Assembly: GCF_049651805.1 (NCBI RefSeq)
Contig: NZ_JBASCU010000008.1
Location: 1 to 64,000 of the forward strand
Length of the DNA: 64,000 nt
From: Pseudolysinimonas_A sp049651805
Lineage (GTDB): Bacteria; Actinomycetota; Actinomycetes; Actinomycetales; Microbacteriaceae
Reading direction: 5' to 3'
Shown here: piece after piece, positions 9,750 to 18,671 of the stretch
How positions within the stretch are numbered: position 1 is the stretch's first letter
How the letters are laid out: each line of letters begins with the position of its first letter
Position numbers and translations under genes: made by a program
Notes under the pieces: generated by a model
Seen by the model: only the letters and a program-made list of their open reading frames with translations
Database searches by the model: none
Told to the model about the DNA's origin: nothing

Positions 9750-11622
9750 GGTCGCCCTCGAGCGTCGCGGCGAGCTGCTCGGCGAACAACCGGGCGTAGA
9801 CGCCGCCGGCCGCGAGCAGTTCGGCGTGCGTGCCGCGCTCGACGATGCGACCGGCCTCGACGACGAAGATCACGTCGGCGGCGACGACCGTCGACAACCG
9901 GTGGGCGATCGCGAGCGTCGTACGCCCGCGGGACGCGTCGTCGAGGGCGCGCTGCACGATGCGTTCCGAGACGGTGTCGAGCGAACTGGTGGCCTCGTCG
10001 AGGATGAGCACGGCCGGGTCCTTGAGCAGCACCCGGGCGATCGCGACGCGCTGCTTCTCGCCGCCCGAGAGCCGGTAGCCGCGCTCACCGACGATCGTGT
10101 CGTACCCGTCGGGGAAGGCAGCGATGGTGTCGTGGATGTTGGCGGCCCGGGCCGCGACCTCGAGCTCGGCGTCGGTGGCGTCCGGTTTGGCGTACCGCAG
10201 GTTCTCGGCGATCGTCGCGTGGAACAGGTAGGTCTCCTGACTCACGATGCCGATCGCGTCGATGAGCGACGCGTGGGTGAGGCGCCGCACATCCTCGCCC
10301 GCGAAAAGCACGCGGCCGTCGGTGACCTCGTGCAGCCGGGGCAGCAGATACGACACCGTCGTCTTGCCGGCACCCGACGGCCCGACGAAGGCGGCGTAGG
10401 TGCCCGGCTTCAGGTCGAACGAGATGCCTTTGAGGGTGGTCGGAGCATCCTCGGCCTGGTCGGGGTAGCGGAAGACGACATCCTCGAAGGCGACCTCGCC
10501 GAGCCGGCCCGAGTCGACCGGCTGCGCGTCGTCGGCATCCCGGATCGCCGGCACGAGATCGAGGTACTCGAAGATGCGGGCGAACAACGCCTGCGAGGTC
10601 TGCAGGTCGAGCGCGACCCGCAGCAGCCCCATGAGCGGCCACATGAGTCGTGCCTGCACCGTCGTGAACGCGACGATCGTGCCGGCGGTGACCGCGACAT
10701 CCTGGAAGATCAGCCACGCGGCGACGAGATAGATGACCGCGGGGATGACCGACAGTACGACGTTCACGATCGCGAAGAACCATTGACCCGTCATCGCGAG
10801 CTGGATCTGCAGCCGGATCTGGCGACCGTTCTCGTCGTGGTAGCGCGCGACTTCGGCGTCCTGCCGGTTGAACGCCTTCGCCAGCAACACGCCCGAGACG
10901 CTCAGGGTCTCCTGGGTGATCGCCGTCATGTCCGACAGCGACTCCTGCGTCTTCGTCGCGATGCGCGCCCGGGCCTGACCGACCCGCCGCTGCACGAACA
11001 CCAGGATGGGCAGTAGCACGACGGCGACGATCGTCAGCTGCCAGGACAGCAGCAACATCGCCACGAGAGCGGCGATGACGGTGACGGTGTTGCCGACGAC
11101 GCTCTGGATGGTGTTGCTCAGCACGCCCGCGACACCGCCGACGTCGTTCTGGAGGCGCGACTGGATGACGCCGGTCTTGGTGCGGGTGAAGAAGCCGAGT
11201 TCCATCGCCTGGAGGTGGGAGAACAGCTTCACCCGGAGGGCACCCATCACGTTGTTGCCGATGCGCGCGGTGAGATAGGTCTGCCCCACGCCGAGACCGG
11301 CCGACGCGAACCAGGCGAGCAACATCAGCCCGACCAGCTCGAGCAGCACCGGCACGTCGGGGCGGCCTTCCGGCGGGAAGAGGCCGCGGTCGAAGGCCTG
11401 CTGAGTGAGCAGTGGCGGCAACACGCTGAGGGCCGCGCCGGCGAGAACCAGCACGATCGTGACGATCAGGGCTCGGCGGTGCGGGCGGAAGAGATCGCCG
11501 ATCCGGTGGATCAGGTCAGGGATGCGCGGAGCCTGCGCGTTGATCTCGCGCTGCGCCTCGGCGTCCCGGCCGCCGACTCGTCCGCCCCCCGGATGCGTCA
11601 TGCCCCGGTTGCCCATGCTCAC
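9664..11622 (-). CDS. ABC exporter, fused permease and ATPase
   Basis: 652 aa, type IV (MsbA/LmrA-like) half transporter. A six-helix TM domain spans about residues 45-330. The nucleotide-binding domain has GPSGAGKTT (Walker A), the signature LSGGEKQR, VLILDEATSSLD (Walker B) and the H-loop IAHRLST. It probably works as a homodimer, because no partner half is adjacent. GTG at 11622 is taken as start; ATGs at 11616 and 11601 are alternatives and no site has a strong RBS. The substrate is unknown. Its C-terminal tail (about 30 residues, Pro/Arg-rich) overlaps the convergent DUF305 gene. Confidence 0.92.
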   Translation of the reverse strand: MSMGNRGMTHPGGGRVGGRDAEAQREINAQAPRIPDLIHRIGDLFRPHRRALIVTIVLVLAGAALSVLPPLLTQQAFDRGLFPPEGRPDVPVLLELVGLMLLAWFASAGLGVGQTYLTARIGNNVMGALRVKLFSHLQAMELGFFTRTKTGVIQSRLQNDVGGVAGVLSNTIQSVVGNTVTVIAALVAMLLLSWQLTIVAVVLLPILVFVQRRVGQARARIATKTQESLSDMTAITQETLSVSGVLLAKAFNRQDAEVARYHDENGRQIRLQIQLAMTGQWFFAIVNVVLSVIPAVIYLVAAWLIFQDVAVTAGTIVAFTTVQARLMWPLMGLLRVALDLQTSQALFARIFEYLDLVPAIRDADDAQPVDSGRLGEVAFEDVVFRYPDQAEDAPTTLKGISFDLKPGTYAAFVGPSGAGKTTVSYLLPRLHEVTDGRVLFAGEDVRRLTHASLIDAIGIVSQETYLFHATIAENLRYAKPDATDAELEVAARAANIHDTIAAFPDGYDTIVGERGYRLSGGEKQRVAIARVLLKDPAVLILDEATSSLDTVSERIVQRALDDASRGRTTLAIAHRLSTVVAADVIFVVEAGRIVERGTHAELLAAGGVYARLFAEQLAATLEGDLSPTAEPPADPPSRGSRLAGRAGSRSRE

Positions 11623-11879
11623 CGGGGAAGCCTACGGGACCGCACCCCGGGACGCCGGGGCCCGTCTGGGTCGGGATGTCCCGCATCGAAATGCCTCCGC
11701 CGTCAACCGGTGGACAGACGTGAGCGACCGCAAGTAGCCTCTCACCCGACTGCATTTGCCCGCCGAGCACGAGCGCTGGGAGCGATCCCGACGGGATTCC
11801 CGACGCTGCTGTCGCAGGATCACGACTCAGTGCGCCCCGGGCTCAACCACGTCGGGCGGCGCACCTACGCAGGAGACCG

Positions 11880-13487
11880 GTGGCGCACCCCGCATTCGAG
11901 GACGTGCGACGAACCGTCGAAGCCGCTCTGGCCGACGGCGACGTCGCGCGTGCCCTCGCCACGGTGCGCCAGTACGCGCGTGCCGCCGCGACGGAGCACG
12001 GGGCGGAGTTCCGCGCCCTGATCGCCGGCCTCCCGGCGTCGGCGTGGAGTTCAGATGCGCAGATCGCGAGCGCAATGGGCGCCAGCTACCGATCGCCGGG
12101 ATCACCGCGTGGCTCGTCGGCGATCGGCTACTTCGACGCAGCCGAGGCGAGCCTCACCCAGGCGGGGCGAGACGCCGACAGCGACCGCATCACGGTCTGG
12201 CTGGGGCACGCGGCGGCGCTCCGCACCCTGGGCCGTCTCGGCGACGCCCAGCGATACGTGCAGCGTGCGCGCGACCTCGTCGCCGACGGCATCCTCTCCC
12301 TGCCCGTGCGGGTAGAGCTCGACGCCCGCACCATGCTCGAAGCCGGGATGATCGACCTCCATCTCGGCAACCTCGACGCCGCCCGGCACCATCTCGAGCA
12401 CGCCAACGGCCTTGCCGCCGAGCATCTGACGCGCGCCGAACACATCGAGGGCCTCGGGGGGCTCGCCCTCGTCGAGTACGGGCAATCGGGCCTCGAGGCC
12501 GCGACCCGCCACAGCGCCGAAGCCCTCGCGTTGGCGGAAGGTACGGCGTTGCTGAAGACCGGCTTCGCGGCTCCCGCGCTCTTGGCCCAAAGCCTCGCCG
12601 CCACCGACCGGCACGACCGCGACGGCGCGGCCGAGATCGAGGGCGACATGCTCGACGCCGCAAGTCACACCGAGTGGGAGCCGTTCTCGTACACCGCCGC
12701 GGGCTACCAGCGGTTGGCCGAACGACGCCTCGCCGAAGGTCTCGACTTTTCGCAGCGCGCACGGCACGGCTACCGCTCCTGGGCACCGGCGGGACTCGGG
12801 CTCTCGGCGGCCGAGCTGATGCACGCATCGTTGCTGATGCATCTCGACCAGGGCGACGAGGCGTGGGCGATTCTGCGCGAACTTCCAGCCTATGAACACC
12901 ACATCCTGTGCCCCGCGCGGGTCGCCGCCCAGTTACGGCTTCGTCACGGTGACCTCAAGGGCGCGGCCGCGGCGCTCGAGGGCTGCGAGCAGATCGCCGC
13001 CGATCACTCTCAGCGCACCCTCGTGGATGTGCGGATGCTGCGCGCCGCGATCGAGTTCGAACGCGGCAATGAGGCGCTCTCCGATGTTGCCTTCGATCGC
13101 GCGCTCGTCGCCATGACACGGAGCGGGTCGCGTGCGCCGTTGCGGCTCGTCCCGCCAGGAACGCTCGCCGCTCTCACCCGCCGGGCGATGACCCGCGGGC
13201 ATTCCGGGGAAGCCGCCCGGATCCTCTCCCGCATCGCCGAGGCGACCGAGGGGCACGCCCGGGCGATCGAGCCGCTCAGCCATCGCGAACTGCTGGTTCT
13301 TGCCGAAGTCGAGAAGGGCGCGACCGTCGCCGACATCGCGGCCGCGCTGTACATCTCTCCGAACACGGTGAAGACGCATCTTCGACGGCTCTATCGAAAG
13401 CTCGGCGTCTCGACGCGCCCGGACGCCATCCGCAAGGCGAAGTCCCTCGGATTGGGGCACCCAATCACCCGCGATTCACCCGAGTAG
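11880..13487 (+). CDS. TPR-containing LuxR-family transcriptional regulator
   Basis: GTG start at 11880 with AGGAG 6 nt upstream. 535 aa. Residues 1-450 are an alpha-helical TPR-like array rich in A-x-x-L-x-x-A patterns (for example GRLGDAQRYVQRARDLVADG and HLGNLDAARHHLEHA). The C-terminus is a LuxR/GerE helix-turn-helix: LSHRELLVLAEVEKGATVADIAAALYISPNTVKTH in the usual layout, then LRRLYRKLGVSTR. No N-terminal ATPase (LAL) or receiver domain is present, so it looks like a shortened LAL-type regulator. Targets are unknown; it is flanked by the ABC exporter and the rplJL region. Confidence 0.85.
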   Translation: MAHPAFEDVRRTVEAALADGDVARALATVRQYARAAATEHGAEFRALIAGLPASAWSSDAQIASAMGASYRSPGSPRGSSAIGYFDAAEASLTQAGRDADSDRITVWLGHAAALRTLGRLGDAQRYVQRARDLVADGILSLPVRVELDARTMLEAGMIDLHLGNLDAARHHLEHANGLAAEHLTRAEHIEGLGGLALVEYGQSGLEAATRHSAEALALAEGTALLKTGFAAPALLAQSLAATDRHDRDGAAEIEGDMLDAASHTEWEPFSYTAAGYQRLAERRLAEGLDFSQRARHGYRSWAPAGLGLSAAELMHASLLMHLDQGDEAWAILRELPAYEHHILCPARVAAQLRLRHGDLKGAAAALEGCEQIAADHSQRTLVDVRMLRAAIEFERGNEALSDVAFDRALVAMTRSGSRAPLRLVPPGTLAALTRRAMTRGHSGEAARILSRIAEATEGHARAIEPLSHRELLVLAEVEKGATVADIAAALYISPNTVKTHLRRLYRKLGVSTRPDAIRKAKSLGLGHPITRDSPE

Positions 13488-13621
13488 ACCGATCTGTCGC
13501 TCAGCCGCGGGTGCTTCAATGTGAAGCGTTGCATACGAGCGCCGTCCCTGATCCCGGCGCTCGGTTCGACATGGGTGGGGTCTTCCGGCTGGTTACCGGT
13601 GGCCCCACCCCCCGCACGAAG

Positions 13622-13654
13622 AAGGCGCTGCCCCCGACTCGGGAGCAGCGCCTT
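13622..13654. terminator. bidirectional terminator between luxR and rplL
   Basis: A perfect 10-bp stem AAGGCGCTGC / GCAGCGCCTT (13622-13631 with 13645-13654) closes a 13-nt loop that can fold further (CCCGA / TCGGG). It lies between the convergent luxR-type gene and rplL, 53 bp after the rplL stop. The plus-strand side is followed by TTCTCGTT; the minus side has no T run. Confidence 0.75.
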
Positions 13655-13706
13655 TCTCGTTGAAGCGATGACGCAGTGGTTCTTTCGAACGCAGCGGTTC
13701 TTCGAA

Positions 13707-14099
13707 CTACTTGAGGGTCACCGTAGCGCCGGCGCCTTCGAGAGCGGCCTTGGCCTTCTCGGCGGCATCCTTGTTGACACCCTCGAGCACGTTGCTCGGA
13801 GCGCCATCGACGAGGGCCTTCGCCTCGCCCAGCCCGAGGCTGGTGAGGGTGCGCACCTCCTTGATGACGGCGATCTTGCCGGCACCGGCCGACTCGAGAA
13901 CGACATCGAACGAGTCCTTCTCCTCTTCGGCTTCGGCGGCTCCACCGGCTCCACCGGCGGCCGGAGCGGCAGCGGCGGCGACGGGGGCGGCAGCGGTGAC
14001 CTCGAAGGTCTCCTCGAACTTCTTGACGAACTCGCTGAGCTCGATCAGCGTCAGGTCCTTGAACGCCTCGAGAAGGTCGTCGGTGGTGAGCTTTGCCAT
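13707..14099 (-). CDS. rplL: 50S ribosomal protein L7/L12
   Basis: 130 aa, normal length. The N-terminal dimerisation helix region (MAKLTTDDLLEAFKDLTLIELSEFVKKFEE) is followed by the Ala/Gly-rich hinge (AAAAAPAAGGAGGAAE) and the C-terminal factor-binding domain (KIAVIKEVRTLTSLGLGEAK, ending ATVTLK). It forms the flexible stalk that recruits translation factors. It follows rplJ after 11 bp, the usual rplJL arrangement. Confidence 0.98.
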   Translation of the reverse strand: MAKLTTDDLLEAFKDLTLIELSEFVKKFEETFEVTAAAPVAAAAAPAAGGAGGAAEAEEEKDSFDVVLESAGAGKIAVIKEVRTLTSLGLGEAKALVDGAPSNVLEGVNKDAAEKAKAALEGAGATVTLK

Positions 14100-14110
14100 G
14101 TTGATACTCC

Positions 14111-14623
14111 TTAGTTGGTTTCCTGCTTGGCACGCAGCGCGTCGACCGTGCGAACGGCCTTCGCGAGCGGTGCGTTGAACATGTAGGCGGCTCCGAACAG
14201 CGAGGCCTTCATGGCGCCCGCCAGCTTCGCCAGCAGCACCTCCCGGCTTTCGAGATCGGCGAGCTTGCCCACCTCGGCCGACGTCAGCGGGGCGCCATCG
14301 AAGTAGCCCCCCTTGACGACCAGCAGAGGGTTCGCCTTGGAGAAGTCACGCAGTGCCTTCGCGACCGCGACGGTGTCGCCGTGCACGAACGCGATCGCGG
14401 ACGGACCAGCGAGCTGGTCGTCGAACGAGCTGATGCCAGCCTCGTTCGCCGCGATCTTGGTCAGCGTGTTCTTCACCACGGCATAGCTCGCGTGTTCACG
14501 GAGGTTCGCGCGCAGCTCCTTGAGCTGTGCGACCGTGAGCCCGCGGTACTCGGTGAGCACGATCGCGTTCGAGCTGCGGAAATTCTCCGCGAGCTCGGCG
14601 ACAGTGGCTTCCTTGTTCGCCAT
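14111..14623 (-). CDS. rplJ: 50S ribosomal protein L10
   Basis: ATG at 14623 chosen (MANKEATVAELAENFRSS); the longer frame to 14671 adds residues that do not fit the family. 170 aa. It contains the L10 core AIVLTEYRGLTVAQLKELR and a C-terminal helix that anchors L7/L12. L10 with L7/L12 normally binds its own mRNA leader and represses it; a leader with these features lies just upstream. Confidence 0.97.
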   Translation of the reverse strand: MANKEATVAELAENFRSSNAIVLTEYRGLTVAQLKELRANLREHASYAVVKNTLTKIAANEAGISSFDDQLAGPSAIAFVHGDTVAVAKALRDFSKANPLLVVKGGYFDGAPLTSAEVGKLADLESREVLLAKLAGAMKASLFGAAYMFNAPLAKAVRTVDALRAKQETN

Positions 14624-14682
14624 GGCGTTCCGTTCTTTTGTGTGTGATTGACGGCCGCGCTCTGCTTTCACAGAACCGCACG

Positions 14683-14713
14683 AAAAAAGCCCCGGCGCAG
14701 ACGCACGGAGCTT
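14683..14713 (-). terminator. attenuator hairpin in the rplJL leader
   Basis: On the minus strand AAGCTCCG pairs with CGGGGCTT (one U-G pair), with an inner GCG/CGC extension and a TCTG loop, followed directly by six T residues. This is a good intrinsic terminator, yet it lies 60 bp before the rplJ start with no obvious promoter after it. That suggests attenuation of rplJL rather than only ending the upstream transcript. Confidence 0.75.
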
Positions 14714-14803
14714 CGGGCCCAGAAAGGGCTGTCACTTCACACACCTGCGCAGGCATCTCTTGCGAGATCTTCGTCTCCCCGAGGGGAGAACCGGCGGTCT
14801 ACG
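14683..14803 (-). ncRNA. L10 leader of rplJL mRNA (autoregulatory)
   Basis: On the minus strand the region 14803-14683 contains GTAGACCGCCGG, then CCTGCGCAGGTGTGTGAAGTG, then a hairpin with a U run, about 60 nt ahead of rplJ. These blocks resemble the L10 leader known from Firmicutes and Actinobacteria, in which L10(L12)4 controls rplJL. The match is by recognition of conserved blocks, not by a covariance model; the 5' end is approximate. Confidence 0.7.
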
Positions 14804-14849
14804 GCCTCGTGAAGGATACGCGACGGATGCCGCAACGGCAAGCCGGCGA

Positions 14850-15722
14850 TCAGTCCTCCGGCGGCGGCGCCTTCTTCTTCGGCGCGGCCCGCTTCTTCGG
14901 CGTCGGCGCGAGCGCTGCTTCCGGCGCTGGTTCCGGCTCGGCGACCGGTGCCGCCTCGATCTCTGCCACAGGCTGCGCGGCAGCCTCCGGCTCGACGTCG
15001 GCATCCGTCTTCTTCTTCTTCGTGCGCACGCCCGGCAGCACGAGCACGGCCACGATGACGGCGAGAAGGAACAGCAGAACGCCGATCGCCAAGCCCACTC
15101 CCGTGCCCGGGTCGCCGTTCGGCGGGGTCGCGCCGGATGCTGCCGGCAGGATCGCCACGTCGTCGAGAGGCACCGGGGTGCTGAGCCCGGTCGACCCGGG
15201 AACCAGCGGCGTCAGGGTGCCGTCCGCGGCGAGAGCGAGCCAGGCGGCGCTCGGCACGTCGTGCACCAGCGACGAGCCGTCGGGGACCGCAGAGAGCGCG
15301 GTCGCGAGGTCGGCGTCGGCCTCGAAGACGGCCAATTCGGGACGGCTGTTCGCCGGGTTGATCCAGATGGTCGCCAGGCCCACAGGCGCGTCGGCGATCG
15401 CAATCGGCACGATCCACTCGTTGACGATGTCGAGCGGATTCTCCGTCTCTTCGCCCGCGCGTTGCTCGGCGCTCCAGACATGAACGCGTTCGATCACTCC
15501 AGGCTTGGTCGTCTCGTCGAAGTCGATCCCGTCACCTTCGGCGTTCACCCCATAGACGTCGTTCAGCTGGGCGACCAGCGTCCCGTCGGCGACGTAGGCG
15601 GCGACCTCCGACGGCACCGAGCCCTCGGCGGGCGCCGTGGGCGCGGCATGCGCCGACCCCGCGGGCGCGCCGAGGAGCACGGCGGCGAAAGCAATCGCGA
15701 GCACGCTGCGGGATCGGGTCAT
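14850..15722 (-). CDS. membrane-anchored secreted protein of unknown function
   Basis: ATG at 15722 gives a clean signal peptide (MTRSRSVLAIAFAAVLLGA, then SAHA as likely cleavage site). An upstream GTG at 15767 overlaps the kinase stop by GTGA and is an alternative start. About 290 aa: an extracytoplasmic domain of about 190 residues without recognised motif, one TM helix (GVGLAIGVLLFLLAVIVAVLVL), and a cytoplasmic tail rich in Ala, Pro, Glu and Lys ending TPKKRAAPKKKAPPPED. It is the third gene after the OmpR-type regulator and kinase and may be a sensor accessory or target; this is inference from position. Confidence 0.75.
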   Translation of the reverse strand: MTRSRSVLAIAFAAVLLGAPAGSAHAAPTAPAEGSVPSEVAAYVADGTLVAQLNDVYGVNAEGDGIDFDETTKPGVIERVHVWSAEQRAGEETENPLDIVNEWIVPIAIADAPVGLATIWINPANSRPELAVFEADADLATALSAVPDGSSLVHDVPSAAWLALAADGTLTPLVPGSTGLSTPVPLDDVAILPAASGATPPNGDPGTGVGLAIGVLLFLLAVIVAVLVLPGVRTKKKKTDADVEPEAAAQPVAEIEAAPVAEPEPAPEAALAPTPKKRAAPKKKAPPPED

Positions 15723-15763
15723 CCGGATGCGGCCTTCTTCGAAAGGGGCGGGCTCCCATGTTC

Positions 15764-17191
15764 TCACTGTTCCGGGGTCGCGAGCGGGAGGCGCACGACG
15801 AACCGGGTGTCACCGGGATGGCTCTCGACCGCCACCGACCCGTGGTGGGCGGCCACGACCGCCGACACGATCGCGAGTCCGAGACCCGTGCTGCCGGTCG
15901 TTCGGGCGCGGGAAGTGTCGCCGCGCGTGAATCGTTCGAAGAGGGACGGTTGGAGTTCCGCCGGGATGCCGGGGCCGTCGTCGGCGACGGTCACCACCGC
16001 CTCGCCCCGGTCGGTCGTGACGCTTGCGGTGACCGTGGTGCCCGCGGGGGTGTGCACGCGAGCGTTGGCGAGCAGGTTGCTGAGTACCTGATGGAGTCGA
16101 TTCGCGTCGCCGGCCACGACCACCGGCCCGTCGCCCGTCTCGACGCGCCACAGGTGTTCGGCCGAGGCGGCGTGGGCGTCGGCAACCGTGTCGGCCAGCA
16201 GGGGAACAAGATCGACGGCGTCGGCCACCAGATCGTGTCCCGCGTCGAGACGCGCGAGCAACAGCAGCTCCTCGACGAGCGAGGTCATGCGCACCGACTC
16301 CGATTCGATTCTGGCCAGGGCGAAGACGATGTCGTCGGGTAGCTCGTGACCGCCGCGACGCGTGAGTTCGGAGTAGCCGCGAATCGATGCGAGCGGCGTG
16401 CGCAGTTCGTGGCTGGCGTCGGCGACGAACCGCCGAACCTTCTCTTCGCTCTGTTGCCGTGCGTGCAGGGCCGATTCCACGTGCTCGAGCATGAGGTTGA
16501 AGGCGGCGCCGACCTGCCCGACCTCGGTGCGCGGGTCGGTATCGGGCACCCGGTCGGCGAGCGCGACCTGACCCCGTGCCAGCGGCAGCTCGGCCACGCT
16601 GCGCGCCGTGGCTGTGACCCGCCCCAGAGGTCGAAGGGCGACGCGCACGATCTGTGCGCCCGCGAGCGCGGCGACGGCGAGCGCCGCGAGCGTCACGAAC
16701 GCGAAGATGAGCGCGAGGTTCGTCGTGGTCGCGGTGACCTCCGCCGTCGGCAGCCCGGCGATATTCAGGTCGCGGTCGGCGGGCGGTGTCTGTCGCGCGG
16801 CGACCCGGAACTCCCCAAGGTCACCGAGGTCGACCGTGACCGGCCGCTCGCTCAGATCCAGAGCGAGCAGCCGGTCGACCTGGGCCGGCTCAAGGGCGAT
16901 CGTCGCGCCGGCCTCGGTCACGTATTCGGAGCGGACCACCACGCCGTCGCGCACTCGCACCACGAGAGTTCCGATGCGGTTGCCCGGCTGATCGACCTGC
17001 GGTCCGCCCGCGGTGGGCCCGGCGGCGCGACGGGCGGCATCCAGCACCTGATCGTCGAGCCGCACCAACAGGGTGTGCCGCAGCGCGACGACGCTCGACA
17101 CCCCGACGACGACGCTGACCACGGCGAGCAGCGCGACGATCCCGACGACGAGACGGCGTCGCAACGACCACGAGCGGCGCGCGGCTGCCAT
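15764..17191 (-). CDS. two-component sensor histidine kinase
   Basis: ATG at 17191 overlaps the regulator stop by one base (TGATG), indicating coupled translation. 475 aa: TM1 (RLVVGIVALLAVVSVVVGVSS), an extracytoplasmic sensor of about 130 residues, TM2 followed by HAMP (VALRPLGRVTATARSVAELP), HisKA with the phospho-His in FVADASHELRTPLASIRGYSE, and HATPase with NLLANARVHTP (N box), DDGPGIP (G1) and GLGLAIV (G2). The overall form resembles actinobacterial OmpR-partner kinases. The stimulus is unknown. Confidence 0.92.
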   Translation of the reverse strand: MAAARRSWSLRRRLVVGIVALLAVVSVVVGVSSVVALRHTLLVRLDDQVLDAARRAAGPTAGGPQVDQPGNRIGTLVVRVRDGVVVRSEYVTEAGATIALEPAQVDRLLALDLSERPVTVDLGDLGEFRVAARQTPPADRDLNIAGLPTAEVTATTTNLALIFAFVTLAALAVAALAGAQIVRVALRPLGRVTATARSVAELPLARGQVALADRVPDTDPRTEVGQVGAAFNLMLEHVESALHARQQSEEKVRRFVADASHELRTPLASIRGYSELTRRGGHELPDDIVFALARIESESVRMTSLVEELLLLARLDAGHDLVADAVDLVPLLADTVADAHAASAEHLWRVETGDGPVVVAGDANRLHQVLSNLLANARVHTPAGTTVTASVTTDRGEAVVTVADDGPGIPAELQPSLFERFTRGDTSRARTTGSTGLGLAIVSAVVAAHHGSVAVESHPGDTRFVVRLPLATPEQ

Positions 17192-17940
17192 CACGTGGCC
17201 GATTCGGGAGAGGGTGCCTTGATCGTGTAGCCGACACCGCGCACGGTGTGGATCATCGCGGCGCGACGAGCGTCGATCTTCTTGCGGAGGTAGGAGATGT
17301 AGATCTCGACGATGCTCGACCGCCCCCCGAAGTCGTAGCTCCACACCCGGTCGAGGATCTGCGCCTTGCTGAGCACCCGGCGCGGATTGCGCATGAGGTA
17401 GCGCAGCAGCTCGAACTCGGTCGCGGTGAGCGCGATCGGCTCGCCGCCGCGTTCGACCTCGTAGGTCTCTTCATTGAGCACGAGGTCGCCCACCCGGATC
17501 TCGGGGTCGATCGCCGCCGACACGATCCGCGCGCTGCGTCGCAGCAGCCCGCGCAGCCGCGCGACGACCTCGTCGAGCGAGAAGGGTTTCGTCACGTAGT
17601 CGTCACCCCCTGCGGTGAGTCCGGCCACCCGGTCGTCGACGGCATCCTTCGCAGTGAGAAAGAGCACGGCAGCCTCGCTGCCCGCCTCCCGCAGGCGGCG
17701 CAGCACCTGCAACCCGTCGACGTCGGGCAGCATGATGTCGAGCACGATGACGTCCGGGGAGAAGGTACGGGCCAGGGCGATCGCATCCTGGCCGTTGGCG
17801 GCGGTCTGCACCTCCCAGCCCTCGTAGCGCAGGGCCATGCGCAGCAGTTCCCCGAGGGATGCCTCGTCATCGACGACGAGGGCGCGGACGGCGGTTCCGT
17901 CGGTGCGGGTGAGCGCGGATGCAGGAGTCGGGAGGGCCAC
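17191..17940 (-). CDS. OmpR/PhoB-family response regulator
   Basis: 249 aa, GTG start with GGGGA upstream. The receiver domain has VVDDEA, the phospho-Asp in VIVLDIMLPDVDG, T in LFLTAK and K in VTKPF. The C-terminal winged helix shows TATEFELLRYLMRNPRRVLSK and the wing YISYLRKKID. It is the first gene of an operon with its kinase and a membrane-anchored protein. Targets are not readable. Confidence 0.93.
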   Translation of the reverse strand: MALPTPASALTRTDGTAVRALVVDDEASLGELLRMALRYEGWEVQTAANGQDAIALARTFSPDVIVLDIMLPDVDGLQVLRRLREAGSEAAVLFLTAKDAVDDRVAGLTAGGDDYVTKPFSLDEVVARLRGLLRRSARIVSAAIDPEIRVGDLVLNEETYEVERGGEPIALTATEFELLRYLMRNPRRVLSKAQILDRVWSYDFGGRSSIVEIYISYLRKKIDARRAAMIHTVRGVGYTIKAPSPESAT

Positions 17941-18056
17941 GTTCCCCAGTCTGTCCGGCTTCCTATGAATCGCCTATGACGACCCTTGGGGCGTACCCGG
18001 AATCGCCTTGGCGCGTCCCGGCGGCGGATGTCTGCGCCGTCCCGCAGACTGGACGG

Positions 18057-18671
18057 GTGACGATCGCGCAGCCCACCCTCCCCCTCTGGGACGAGCCGCC
18101 GGCATCCCACCGCGACCGCATCGTCGCCGATCAGACCGATCGGATCGGCTGGCTCAAGGCCCGCGCCCGCGGCGTCACCGCGACGGATGTCGCTCGGCTG
18201 ACCAGCGAGCGCGCCGTGAAGACCCTTGCCCTGGAGAAGTTGCTCGGCTCGCGCTTCGGCGGCAACGCCTATACCGAGCACGGTCGCCTTCGTGAGCCGG
18301 CGATCGGCCGCTGGGCGGGCAGCGTGTACGGGATGCGGTCGTCGAGCGCCCTCTTCCACGCCGACGGCAACCGCGATCACCTCGCCACGCCCGACGGGCT
18401 CCGCGAGATCGACGATCGCGTCGAGCTGTGCGAGATCAAGACGACCTCCCACTCGTGGCGCGGCATCCCGCGCAACTACCTGCGTCAGGTCTGGTGGCAG
18501 CAATACGTGTTAGGCGCGGAGCGAACGCTCGTCGTCTGGGAACGGCACGAGGAATTCGTCCCCGTCTCGAGCGAGCCCGAGTGCCGCTGGGTCGACCGCG
18601 ACGACGCCGAGATCGGCCGTCTCATCATTCTCGCCGACGACCTGTTGCGCGCCATGCGTCGCGAACGCTGA
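18057..18671 (+). CDS. YqaJ-like viral recombinase / lambda-exonuclease-fold nuclease
   Basis: GTG at 18057 chosen; the upstream open frame has no support. 204 aa. Residues GWLKARARGVTATDVARL, EHGRLREPAIGRW and VELCEIKTTSH follow the YqaJ/lambda-exonuclease order: the early Arg-Gly motif, the conserved Glu and the E-x-K catalytic pair, then RQVWWQQYVLG helping bind DNA. The family is phage-derived and degrades DNA ends for recombination; single chromosomal copies occur in actinobacteria and their role is unclear. Its last 162 bp overlap a convergent membrane-protein gene. Confidence 0.82.
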   Translation: MTIAQPTLPLWDEPPASHRDRIVADQTDRIGWLKARARGVTATDVARLTSERAVKTLALEKLLGSRFGGNAYTEHGRLREPAIGRWAGSVYGMRSSSALFHADGNRDHLATPDGLREIDDRVELCEIKTTSHSWRGIPRNYLRQVWWQQYVLGAERTLVVWERHEEFVPVSSEPECRWVDRDDAEIGRLIILADDLLRAMRRER

